The notes below the pieces were generated by a model that was not told the origin of the DNA, made no database searches, and saw only the letters and a program-made list of their open reading frames with translations. Positions 19,174 through 27,615 of a DNA stretch of 64,000 bases are shown here, one piece after another. Location of the stretch: contig JASGHK010000001.1 of assembly GCA_049841135.1 (NCBI GenBank), positions 310,001-374,000 on the forward strand. Direction: 5' to 3'. A program made the position numbers and the translations under genes. The stretch is from JACRCT01 sp049841135 (GTDB lineage: Bacteria; Myxococcota; Myxococcia; Myxococcales; UBA5297). Position 1 is the first letter of the stretch. Every line of letters begins with the position of its first letter.

Positions 19174-19551
19174 GTGCCCGTGCAGGACGTCGACCTCATT
19201 CTCTTCGAGGTGGGGGGCCGCAAGTGGGCGGCCGACCCCTGGGACGTCGTGCGCGTCGACCGGGCGAGCGGGGAGTCGTCGGCGCGGGCGCTGGTGGTGC
19301 GGGGAAGCGAGGGCGAGACCCCGGTGCCCATCGACCGGCTCCTCGGCTTCCAGCGGGTTCCCGCTCAAGCGCTGCGCGCCTTGCCGCCCTTCGCGCAAAC
19401 CCTCACCAGCCCCGCCGTCATCGGAGCCTGGCTCGCACCCGAAGACAGCCGTTCGGAGGGAAGCGCAGCGCCGGGCGAAGTCGGAGTCAAAGAGATCGTG
19501 CTGTTGCTGGACTTGCAGGCTCTGGTAAAGGAATCCGTATCCCTCTGCTGA
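19174..19551 (+). CDS. frzB: FrzB, short CheW-like protein
   Basis: This 125-residue CheW-like protein starts at GTG 19174. DLILFEVGGRKWAADPWDVV matches the first CheW strands, and EIVLLLDLQALVKE matches the last. The central region is shortened compared with FrzA, so one binding surface may be missing. Position and size fit FrzB of the M. xanthus operon, a second and non-equivalent adaptor. frzCD begins 17 bases downstream. Confidence 0.8.
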   Translation: MPVQDVDLILFEVGGRKWAADPWDVVRVDRASGESSARALVVRGSEGETPVPIDRLLGFQRVPAQALRALPPFAQTLTSPAVIGAWLAPEDSRSEGSAAPGEVGVKEIVLLLDLQALVKESVSLC

Positions 19552-19568
19552 ACGCCCTTGGGGGCCCC

Positions 19569-20834
19569 ATGGAAAACGCCAACGAGACCAAGCCTGCAGC
19601 CGGCAAGCCCAGGAAGGGCAAGGCCAAGACCGCCAACGGCAAGGTCGACGCCCCGCTGAGCCCCGCCGGCTCGCTCACCGACGTGCTCGCCGCTGCCGCC
19701 AAGGGCAACCTGTCGGGCCGCGTCGACGCGCGCCGCTACGGCAGCCAGCCCGAGCTCAAGGAAGCCGCCGAGCTCTTGAACCAGATGCTGGAGAACACCG
19801 AGACCCGCCTGGCCGCCTCCCGCCGGCGCGAGGAGGTGCTTGCCAACAGCATCGACCACGCCATCGTCTCGCTCGTCCAGCTCGTCGAGAGCGGCAACCT
19901 CGCGGGCTGGGAGGCCGCCGCGCCCGACAACCCCGCGCTGCGGCCGCTGGTCGAGGGCATTGGCCGCGTCGTCGGCACCCTCAAGACCTTCGTCAAGGAG
20001 ATGAGCGAGGCCGCCCTGCGCCTGTCGTCCTCGGCGCACGAGGTGCTGGCCGCCTCCACCCAGCACGAGTCGGCCTCCACCGAGCAGGCCGCGGCCATCC
20101 ACGAGACGACGGCCACCATGGAGGAACTCAAGCACGCCTCCGCGCAGATCGCCGAGAACGCCGGCGCCGTCGCCCGCGTCGCCGAGGAGACCCTGGGCGC
20201 CGCGCGCAGCGGCAAGGACGCCATCAGCGAGTTCGTGGTCGCCATGCAGCAGATCCGCTCGGACGGCATGGCGGTGGTCGAGTCCATCGCCAAGCTCTCC
20301 AAGCGCGTCGAGCGGATCGGCACCGTGGTCGACGTCATCGACGAGATCGCCGACCGCTCCGACCTCCTGGCCCTCAACGCCGCGCTCGAGGGCAGCCGCG
20401 CGGGCGAGGCGGGCCGCGGCTTCTCGATCGTCGCCGCCGAGATGCGCCGCCTGGCCGAGAACGTCATGGACTCGACCAAGGAGATCAAGAACCTCATCGC
20501 CGAGATCCGCGAGGCCACCCAGGCCGCGGCCGGCGCCGCCGACGCCAGCCGCAAGGCCACCGAGGAGGGCGAGCGGCTCGGCTCGGTCGCCTCGGGCAGC
20601 GTCGAGGGCATCCTCTCGGGCGTGCAGGAGACCAGCGACGCCGCCCGCGTCATCAACCTCGCCACCCAGCAGCAGCGCACCGCCACCGAGCAGGTGGTCG
20701 CCTCCATGGGCGAGATCGAGGAGGTCACCCGGCAGACGACCCAGGCCTCCAAGCAGGCCACGGGCGCGTCCACCGAGCTCACCGGGCTGGCCAGCCGCCT
20801 GGCCGAGCTCATCAAGCGCTTCCACGTGGAGTAG
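19569..20834 (+). CDS. frzCD: FrzCD, cytoplasmic methyl-accepting chemoreceptor
   Basis: This 421-residue receptor has no membrane segments and no periplasmic domain, the hallmark of FrzCD. Residues 1-35 are Lys/Ala-rich. A helical N-terminal region runs to about 140, and the MCP signalling coiled coil follows (TQHESASTEQAAAIHETTAT and onwards). The hairpin tip is DRSDLLALNAALEGSRAGE near residues 262-280, which contacts kinase and CheW. The Gln/Glu pairs in the flanking helices are candidate methylation sites for FrzF and FrzG. It signals cell-reversal frequency in M. xanthus; the input remains uncertain. ATG 19569 fits, and the protein is close in length to the 417-residue M. xanthus protein as I recall it. 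Confidence 0.93.
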   Translation: MENANETKPAAGKPRKGKAKTANGKVDAPLSPAGSLTDVLAAAAKGNLSGRVDARRYGSQPELKEAAELLNQMLENTETRLAASRRREEVLANSIDHAIVSLVQLVESGNLAGWEAAAPDNPALRPLVEGIGRVVGTLKTFVKEMSEAALRLSSSAHEVLAASTQHESASTEQAAAIHETTATMEELKHASAQIAENAGAVARVAEETLGAARSGKDAISEFVVAMQQIRSDGMAVVESIAKLSKRVERIGTVVDVIDEIADRSDLLALNAALEGSRAGEAGRGFSIVAAEMRRLAENVMDSTKEIKNLIAEIREATQAAAGAADASRKATEEGERLGSVASGSVEGILSGVQETSDAARVINLATQQQRTATEQVVASMGEIEEVTRQTTQASKQATGASTELTGLASRLAELIKRFHVE

Positions 20835-20841
20835 CTAAGCC

Positions 20842-23118
20842 TTGGACACCGAGGCCCTGCGCAAGTCGCTGCTCTCCAAGTTCCGCGACGTCACCGCGGA
20901 TCGCTTGGAGAAGATTGGCCTCGCCTTGCTCGCGCTCGAGAAGGACCCCAAGGCCGAGGGGCCCGCCGACGACGTCGCCCGCGAGCTGCACACGATGAAG
21001 GGCGAGGCCCGCATGCTGGGCCTGCCGCGCATCGGCGAGCTGGCCCACGCCGCCGAGGACCTGCTCAAGGCCGCCCGCGACGGGCGCGCGACGCTGGGGA
21101 CCGCCACCGACCTCCTCCTGCAGTCGGGCGACCTCGTCAGCGAGCTGCTCGACGACCTGCCCGCAGCCGAGAAGCCTCACGACGCCACGGCCAACCTGGT
21201 CGCGACGCTCCTCCAGGCGGCGGGCAAGGCGGCACCGCCTGCGGCCGCCTCGGCGGGCGCGAGCGTACCGGCACCTGTTGCCGCCAAGCCGGCCGCTCCC
21301 TCTGCGCCAGCGCCCGCTCAGGCCGCGCCGGCGACCAAGCCGGTCGCCGAGAAGCCCAAGGCCGAGGCCAAGCCTGCCGAGGAGAAGCCCGTCGGGGACG
21401 GCGGGGCGCGCGACGCCGGCCGTTCCATCCGCGTGGCGGTCGACGCGCTCGACCTGCTGGGCGCGCTCGCCGGCGACCTCTTGGTCGAAGGCGCCCGCGC
21501 CAACCTTCGGGCCGGGGACCTCGGCGGGCTCATCCAGCGCGTCAACCGCATGGGCGACCGCTTCCTGGCGCTCGTGGACCGGGTGGCGAGCAAGGTGCCC
21601 GACGAGCAGGCCGCGCTGACGCGGCTCGAGTCGGACCTGCACCTCTTGCGCGACGACACCTTCCGCTTCGTGCGCCAGAACGCCGACGGCACCAACGCGC
21701 TGCGCGGCTACCTCGAACGGCTGGCCGAGCAGGTGGCCGAGGCACGGCTCGTCCCGCTCTCCACCGTCTTCGCCGCCTTCCCCCGCGCGGTGCGCGACGT
21801 CGCCCGCCAGCAGGGCAAGGAGGTCGAGCTCTTCGTCGACAACGCCGAGGTGGGCGTCGACCGCGGCGTCCTGGGCGAGGTGCGCGACGCGATGGTGCAC
21901 CTGCTGCGCAACTCGGTGGACCACGGCATCGAGAGCCCGGAGGCGCGCGAGAAGGACGGCAAGCCTCGCGCCGGGCGCATCGCCGTGCGCGTGCGCGCCG
22001 ACGGCGGCATGCTCGCGCTCGACGTCGAGGACGACGGCCGCGGCATCGACGCCCAGCGCCTGCGCGAAGTCAGCGTCGCCCGCCGGGTGATGACCGCGCC
22101 GCAGGCCGCCGCGCTCTCCGACCGCGAGGCCATCGACCTCATCTTCCTGCCCGGCTTCTCCACCCGCGACGAGGTCACCGAGCTGTCCGGCCGCGGCGTG
22201 GGCATGGCGGTGGTCAAGAAGAAGGTCGAGGCGCTGGGCGGCTCGGTGGCCGTCTCGAGCGTGCCGGGCAAGTGGACCCGCATGTCGCTGCGCCTGCCGC
22301 AGTCGCTGGCGCTGATGCGGGTGCTCCTGGTGCGGCTGGGCGCCGACGCCTTCGGCATCCCCGCGGTGGACGTCCAGGCGGTCGGAAGGGTGCGGCCCGA
22401 CGAGCGGACGAGGGTCGCCGGGCGCGAGGCCGTCGAGTTCCGCGGCCGCCCGGTGGCGCTGGTCGAGCTCGCCTCGCTGCTCAAGCTCAAGAGCGCCCCG
22501 GTCCCCGAGGCGCCGCTGTGCGTCTTCGTCCAGCACGGCGAGGACCGCGCGGCCTTCGTGGTGGACGGCTTCGTCGGCGAGCGCGAGGTCGCGGTCAAGC
22601 CGTGCGGCGGCGACTTCCTCAAGGGCGCCCCGTTCCTGGCCGGCGCCGCCGCGCTCGAGGACGGCAGCGTGGCGGTGCTGCTGCACGTCCCCGACGTGCT
22701 CGCGGAGATCCGCCGCAGCGGCGGGCAGGGCGCGGTCGCGCGGGTCCAGGACCGCAAGCTGCGCATCCTGCTGGTCGAGGACTCGCCCATCGCCCGCGCC
22801 ACCGAGACGGCGCTGGTGCGCGCGCTCGGCCATGCGGTGGACGAGGCGGTGGACGGGCAGGACGGCCTGGAGAAGATGGCCGGCCAGGCCTACGACCTGG
22901 TGCTGTGCGACGTGCAGATGCCGCGCATGGACGGCATCGAGCTGACGCGCCGGCTCAAGGCCGACCCGGCGACGATGAAGATCCCGGTGGTCATCCTCAC
23001 CTCGCTGGCCTCGCCCGAGGACCGCCGCCGCGGCCTGGACGCCGGGGCCGACGCCTACCTCGTCAAGGGCGAGCTGTCGTCCGAGACGCTGGTGCAGACC
23101 TTCGCGCGGCTGTCCTGA
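20842..23118 (+). CDS. frzE: FrzE, CheA-CheY hybrid histidine kinase
   Basis: This 758-residue kinase reads, in order, as follows. A phosphotransfer domain has His50 in ELHTMKGEARML. A Pro/Ala/Lys-rich linker (residues about 125-190) replaces the CheA P2 domain. Then come a dimerisation segment, an ATPase domain with N-box HLLRNSVDHGIE and G-boxes DDGRGID and GRGVGMAVV, a CheW-like regulatory domain, and a C-terminal receiver with VEDSPIA, LCDVQMPRMDG and a Lys in YLVKGE. All catalytic motifs are intact. The attached receiver is thought to regulate kinase output in FrzE. TTG 20842 is the start, seven bases after frzCD. Confidence 0.92.
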   Translation: MDTEALRKSLLSKFRDVTADRLEKIGLALLALEKDPKAEGPADDVARELHTMKGEARMLGLPRIGELAHAAEDLLKAARDGRATLGTATDLLLQSGDLVSELLDDLPAAEKPHDATANLVATLLQAAGKAAPPAAASAGASVPAPVAAKPAAPSAPAPAQAAPATKPVAEKPKAEAKPAEEKPVGDGGARDAGRSIRVAVDALDLLGALAGDLLVEGARANLRAGDLGGLIQRVNRMGDRFLALVDRVASKVPDEQAALTRLESDLHLLRDDTFRFVRQNADGTNALRGYLERLAEQVAEARLVPLSTVFAAFPRAVRDVARQQGKEVELFVDNAEVGVDRGVLGEVRDAMVHLLRNSVDHGIESPEAREKDGKPRAGRIAVRVRADGGMLALDVEDDGRGIDAQRLREVSVARRVMTAPQAAALSDREAIDLIFLPGFSTRDEVTELSGRGVGMAVVKKKVEALGGSVAVSSVPGKWTRMSLRLPQSLALMRVLLVRLGADAFGIPAVDVQAVGRVRPDERTRVAGREAVEFRGRPVALVELASLLKLKSAPVPEAPLCVFVQHGEDRAAFVVDGFVGEREVAVKPCGGDFLKGAPFLAGAAALEDGSVAVLLHVPDVLAEIRRSGGQGAVARVQDRKLRILLVEDSPIARATETALVRALGHAVDEAVDGQDGLEKMAGQAYDLVLCDVQMPRMDGIELTRRLKADPATMKIPVVILTSLASPEDRRRGLDAGADAYLVKGELSSETLVQTFARLS

Positions 23119-23149
23119 CCCGGCGCGGGCAGGGTAGAGTACCCGCTCG

Positions 23150-24197
23150 ATGCCGAGCTTCCCGCGCCGCTGCCCTCCGAGTCCTGCTGGTCACCAACGA
23201 TGCCGAGCTTCGGGTCGAGCTCGGCGAGGCCCTGCGCAATAGCGTGGGCTTCTCCGTCGCCGGCGTGGTCCGGACCGCCGCCGAGGCGACCCGAAAGTGC
23301 CAGGACCTGCAGCCCGACGTGGTGGTCGTCGACTCCGCCCTGCCGGCGGACGAGGGCTACACCGCGGTGCAGGACATCATGGCCTTCCGGCCCACCCCCA
23401 TCCTGATGCTGGCCGGGGCGGTGGGCGGCAAGGAGGCCTTCCGGGCGCTGGCCATGGGGGCGCTCGACGTGATGCCCCGCCCGGCGGCGGGGCGCGAGGG
23501 CTTCGCGCGAGAGCTGATGCACCGGCTCAAGCTGCTCGCCGGCGTGCGCGTCATCCAGCACGTGCGCGGCCGCCGCAACAAGAAGCGCGAGCAGACCGCC
23601 ATCGCCGGCCCGCCGGTGGTGGGCATCGCCGCCTCGCTGGGGGGGCCGCGCGCCGTGGCCATCCTGCTCAAGGGCCTGCCGCGCGACTTGCCGGCCCCGG
23701 TCTGCCTCGTCCAGCACATCTCCGACGGCTTCGTGGACGGGCTGACCGGCTGGCTCGCCTCCGAGAGCGGCTTCCGCGTCAAGGAGCCGGTCGACGGCGA
23801 GGCGCTGGTGCCAGGCACGGTGTTCGTCGCGCCCTCCGGGGTGCACCTGACCATCGACGAGAGCAACCGGGTCGTGCTCGAGGAGTCGCCCGCCTTCGAG
23901 GGCTTCCGGCCCTCGGCGACCAAGCTCTTCCACTCGCTGGCCCAGCACTGCGGCCCGCGCACCTGCGGAGTGGTGCTCACCGGCATGGGCCGCGACGGCG
24001 CCGACGGGCTGCTCGCCATCCGCAACGCGGGCGGCCGGACCTTGGCCCAGGACGAGGCCACCTCCACCGTGTACGGCATGCCCCGCGCGGCGGTGGAGGC
24101 GGGGGCGGTGGAGCGGGTGGTGAGCATCGACGAGATGGCCTCGGTGCTCAACGCGGTGGTCCGCGAGCTGGCGGCCGCGGCGGGGGCAGGCCGGTGA
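23150..24197 (+). CDS. frzG: FrzG, CheB-type receptor methylesterase, frameshift near the start
   Basis: The catalytic domain has IAASLGGPRA (nucleophile Ser), QHISDGF (His) and GMGRDGADGL (Asp), so it should demethylate FrzCD. The N-terminal receiver fold has the phospho-acceptor region VVVDSALPADEG. The usual acidic pair is changed (VLLVTNDAEL), which may weaken phosphorylation. The conserved frame has no start codon. ATG 23150 joins it if one C is removed from CCC at 23173-23175, giving MPSFPRRCLRVLLVTN, so I treat this as one more one-base error. The GTG start of frzF overlaps its stop. Confidence 0.82.
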
Positions 24198-25738
24198 GCG
24201 CGCGCGAGGACGGCCCGTCCGGCCCGAGGACGGCGGCGACGACGACGATCGACCAGGCGGTGGCGCGGCTGGGGCGGATCCTGCTCGAGCGGATCGGCAT
24301 GCGGCCGGCCTCGGAGACGGGGGCGGGGCTGCGGCTGGCGCTGATGGCGCGGATGGCGGCGCTGGGGGTCGCCGACCCCGAGCGTTACGTCGACCTGCTC
24401 GGGGGCCAGGGCGGCGACGAAGAGCTGCGCGCGCTGATGCCCCTGGTGACGGTGGGCAAGACCGAGTTCTTCCGCGACGCCGCGCAGTTCAAGGCGCTGC
24501 GCAAGGTCATCCCCGACCTGCTCAAGCAGGCGCGGCGCGAGATGCGGCGGCTGCGCATCTGGTCGGCCGGCTGCGCGACGGGCGAGGAGCCGTACTCGCT
24601 GGCGATGGTGCTCGCCGACCTCGACGTGGAGATGGACGGGGCGGACATCCTGGCCACCGACGTCAACCCCCAGGCGGTCGAGGTCGCGGCGGCGGGGCGC
24701 TTCGCGCCGCACCGCATGGGCGGCGTGCCCGACGCGGCGCTCGAGCGCCACTTCACCCGCGAAGGCCCGCTCTTCCAGGCCAGGCCGGAGCTGCGCGCGC
24801 GGGTGCGCTTCCAGCCGCACAACCTCGCCGGCCACGGCCACTACCCGCTGCCCAAGGACGGCCCGCCCTGGGACCTCATCCTCTGCCGCAACGTGCTCAT
24901 CTACTTCGAGCGCGAGGGCATGGTGCGGGTGCTGCAGCGCTTCCACGACGCGCTGGCGGAGGGCGGCTTTTTGGCGCTGGGCTACTCGGAGTCGCTCTTC
25001 CGGGTGAGCATCGACTTCGTGCTCACCGAGGTGCAGGGGGCCTTCCTGTACCGGCGCCCCGGGGCCGCGCCCGCCGAGCCCTCCAAGGCCGTCAAGCAGG
25101 TCAAGGAGGAGGCCAAGCCGCCGGCGCGCTCGGCCACTCCCCGGCTCACGCCCAAGCACCACCCGCGCCTGACGCCGCGAATGGTCGCGCGGGCGTCGGC
25201 GGCGCCCGCCGCGCCGGCGGCACCGCACGAGCCGCTCGAGGACGCCAACCAGCTGATGGAGCAGGGCCGCTTCTCCGAGGCCGCCAAGCGGCTGGAGAAG
25301 GAGCTGGCGAAGGCGCCGGAGAACCTCGCCCTACTGCTCACGCACGGAAACTTGATGCTGGTGGTGCGCGACCTGGCTACCGCCCAGGCCGACTACCGCA
25401 AGGCGCTGGAGGTCGAGCCCCTGTGCGCCGAGGCCCACCTCTTCCTGGGCATCGCCTGCTCGGAGCAGGGCGATCGCGGGGTCGAGGAGGCGCTGCGCGA
25501 GGTCAACCGGGCCATCTTCCTGGCGCCGAACCTGGCGCTGGCGCACTACTGGTCGGGCCGGCTCGCCGAGCGGCTGGGAGACCACCAGGCGGCGCGGCGC
25601 GCCTACCGCAACACCGTCGAGGCGACCAAGGGCGTCAAGGAGGCGCCGCTCCTGGGCTTCATCCCCGACCTGCCAGCCGACCCGACGATGCTCGCCCGGG
25701 CGGCCCGCTATGCGCTGGCGGCGCTGGAAGAGCACTGA
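24194..25738 (+). CDS. frzF: FrzF, CheR-type methyltransferase with TPR tail
   Basis: This 514-residue protein has a CheR methyltransferase domain: an all-helical N-terminal part, then TVGKTEFFRD, the SAM loop WSAGCATGEEPYSLAM, ATDVNPQAVE and CRNVLIYF. After a Pro/Ala linker three tetratricopeptide-like repeats follow (ANQLMEQGRFSEAAKRLEKE, and AQADYRKALEVEPLCAEAHL). M. xanthus FrzF has the same fusion and methylates FrzCD. GTG 24194 overlaps the frzG stop as GTGA, so the two adaptation enzymes are translationally coupled. It converges with the next gene, leaving 30 bases without an obvious terminator. Confidence 0.92.
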   Translation: MSAREDGPSGPRTAATTTIDQAVARLGRILLERIGMRPASETGAGLRLALMARMAALGVADPERYVDLLGGQGGDEELRALMPLVTVGKTEFFRDAAQFKALRKVIPDLLKQARREMRRLRIWSAGCATGEEPYSLAMVLADLDVEMDGADILATDVNPQAVEVAAAGRFAPHRMGGVPDAALERHFTREGPLFQARPELRARVRFQPHNLAGHGHYPLPKDGPPWDLILCRNVLIYFEREGMVRVLQRFHDALAEGGFLALGYSESLFRVSIDFVLTEVQGAFLYRRPGAAPAEPSKAVKQVKEEAKPPARSATPRLTPKHHPRLTPRMVARASAAPAAPAAPHEPLEDANQLMEQGRFSEAAKRLEKELAKAPENLALLLTHGNLMLVVRDLATAQADYRKALEVEPLCAEAHLFLGIACSEQGDRGVEEALREVNRAIFLAPNLALAHYWSGRLAERLGDHQAARRAYRNTVEATKGVKEAPLLGFIPDLPADPTMLARAARYALAALEEH

Positions 25739-25768
25739 GCGGTCGTCGGGCCCGCCCGCTCGGTCGCC

Positions 25769-27529
25769 TCAGCCCAGCACGATGCGGCGGCGCGGAGGGG
25801 CGCGCGTCTCGAGCAGCCCCAGGTGCGTCAACGCCACCAGCGTGACCAGCGCTTCGCGCTCCTCGAGCTCGCTCAGGAGCAGCAGGTCCTCGAGCGTCTT
25901 GGACCCGTCGGCGGCGGCGAAGAGGGTCGCCTCCTTGGGCCCGAGGCCGAGCTCGTCCACCGTCCAGGGCAGGTCCTGGCAGTGGACGAAGCGCCGCTCG
26001 GCGTCGACCAGCTCGCGCAGCCGCACCAGCGAGAAGACGTGGCGATAGCCGCGCAGCACGACGGCGAGGGGGTCGAGCGCCAACGGGAGCAGCCCTTTGC
26101 GCGGCGGGGCGCGGGTCACGAAGATGGCCTCGCCGCCTTCGGCGTCGAGCAGCGTCCAGACGATCTCCCGCACCAGGCCGGCGATGAGCTTGATCCGCTC
26201 GTCGGCGGTGACGAGGCCCATGTTGACCAGGGCCTCGCAGGTCCGTGCGCCCTTCTTGAGCTCCGACTGCAGCTCCTGGACGCGGTTGGCGGGCAGCTTC
26301 CCGGTACGCAGCGCCCATCGGGGCAGCCGCTCGTTCGACAGGTTGGACGCCGCGAAGACGATCTGCCCGTCCCTGATCCCGATGACCTTGAGCACCTCGC
26401 CGCGCTTGATGCGCAGCTCGCCGGTCGCGCGCCGGGCGGCGAAGCGCGAAAGCAGCGCCGCCAGCGTGCCGGGGTGGAGGGGCAGGGGCGTGTCGAGCGA
26501 CAGGTCGGGCCGGCGCAGCGATTCGGGCGGCGGAACCCAAGGCTCGCGGTGCTCGGGACGGGGCTCCTGGACCGGCTCCGCAGGTGCGGCGGGCTCGACA
26601 GCCGCCTCCTCGGGTGGAGGGGCCGGAGCGGCCGCCGGCGGTTCCTCATCTGCGTCGGCGTCGGCCGGTACGGGCGGGGGGACTGCTGAGGAGGGGGCCG
26701 GAGACGCTTCGTCGGCCGGTGCGGCTGCATCCTCGGCGACGGGCCGCGCCTCGGCTTCGGCGACCGGCTCGATCTTGATCTCGGCTTCGATCGGCTTCGC
26801 AGAACCGCCCGCGAAGATCCCAGTCGTCTCAGCCGGCTCCATCGCCTCGAGGGGCGGCACGGCGACGGGCCTGGCCGCCTCGGCGTCCTCGTCCTCGCCC
26901 AGGTCGAGCGAGTCGGACTCCGGCGAAGGGGCGGGCGGAGGGGAGGCAGGGGCTTCGACTCCTTCTGCTTCCCTGGCTGCCTTCTCGAGCAGCTCTTCGA
27001 CGGAGGGGACGTCGTCGGGAGTGACCGGCGGGGGTGGGCTGGCGCGCGCCACGGCCTGCGCAGCGATCTCGGCTTGCGCCTTGGCGATGAGCGAGTCCAC
27101 GGTCGGCAGCCTGGAGAGCGGCTTCGCAGTCGAGAAAGGCGTGGGGTCGGGACCCGCGGTGGAAGAGCCCTTGGCGTTGACGAGGCCCACCATCTTCACC
27201 ATCGCGTCGCGGGCGGCGAAGGGCTTCTCGAAGTAGGCCTTGGCGCCGTAGGTCTCGACGGCGGCTCGCGCGAACTGCTCGCCCTTGAAGACGCCGCTCA
27301 TGGCGAAGGTGACGACCCCGCGGGCGTTGAGCGATTTGAGCAGCTCCTGGCCCGCGATGTCCGGCAGGTGCAGGTCGACCAGCGCAGCCTCGGGCGCCTC
27401 CTTCTCGATCTGCTCGAGGGCCTGCAGGCCCGTGTGGGCCACGCGAGGAGCGAAGCCGTGAACCTCGGCTACGACCGCCAGCAGGCTCGCCAGCTCCACG
27501 TTGTCGTCGACGATCAGCAGGGTGCGCAT
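25769..27529 (-). CDS. Receiver-PATAN (DUF4388) response regulator
   Basis: This 586-residue protein begins with a full receiver domain (IVDDNVE, LVDLHLPDIAG, a Ser in AMSGVF and Lys in FEKPF). A disordered Pro/Ala/Glu linker of roughly 200 residues follows. The C-terminal PATAN/DUF4388 domain (LSRFAARRATGELRIKRG, DGQIVFAASN) continues into helical repeats. PATAN proteins form signalling scaffolds in phototaxis and gliding systems. Its position beside the frz cluster, convergent with frzF, hints at a link with motility signalling, but that is inference. No kinase is directly paired with it. Confidence 0.78.
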   Translation of the reverse strand: MRTLLIVDDNVELASLLAVVAEVHGFAPRVAHTGLQALEQIEKEAPEAALVDLHLPDIAGQELLKSLNARGVVTFAMSGVFKGEQFARAAVETYGAKAYFEKPFAARDAMVKMVGLVNAKGSSTAGPDPTPFSTAKPLSRLPTVDSLIAKAQAEIAAQAVARASPPPPVTPDDVPSVEELLEKAAREAEGVEAPASPPPAPSPESDSLDLGEDEDAEAARPVAVPPLEAMEPAETTGIFAGGSAKPIEAEIKIEPVAEAEARPVAEDAAAPADEASPAPSSAVPPPVPADADADEEPPAAAPAPPPEEAAVEPAAPAEPVQEPRPEHREPWVPPPESLRRPDLSLDTPLPLHPGTLAALLSRFAARRATGELRIKRGEVLKVIGIRDGQIVFAASNLSNERLPRWALRTGKLPANRVQELQSELKKGARTCEALVNMGLVTADERIKLIAGLVREIVWTLLDAEGGEAIFVTRAPPRKGLLPLALDPLAVVLRGYRHVFSLVRLRELVDAERRFVHCQDLPWTVDELGLGPKEATLFAAADGSKTLEDLLLLSELEEREALVTLVALTHLGLLETRAPPRRRIVLG

Positions 27530-27615
27530 GGGCTTCTTTGTCCGAGCGGGGGCAGGAGGATAGCCGCAACCGGCCGCATGGATCCAATGAAGCGTGGCGG
27601 AGGAGCCGGTGTAGC

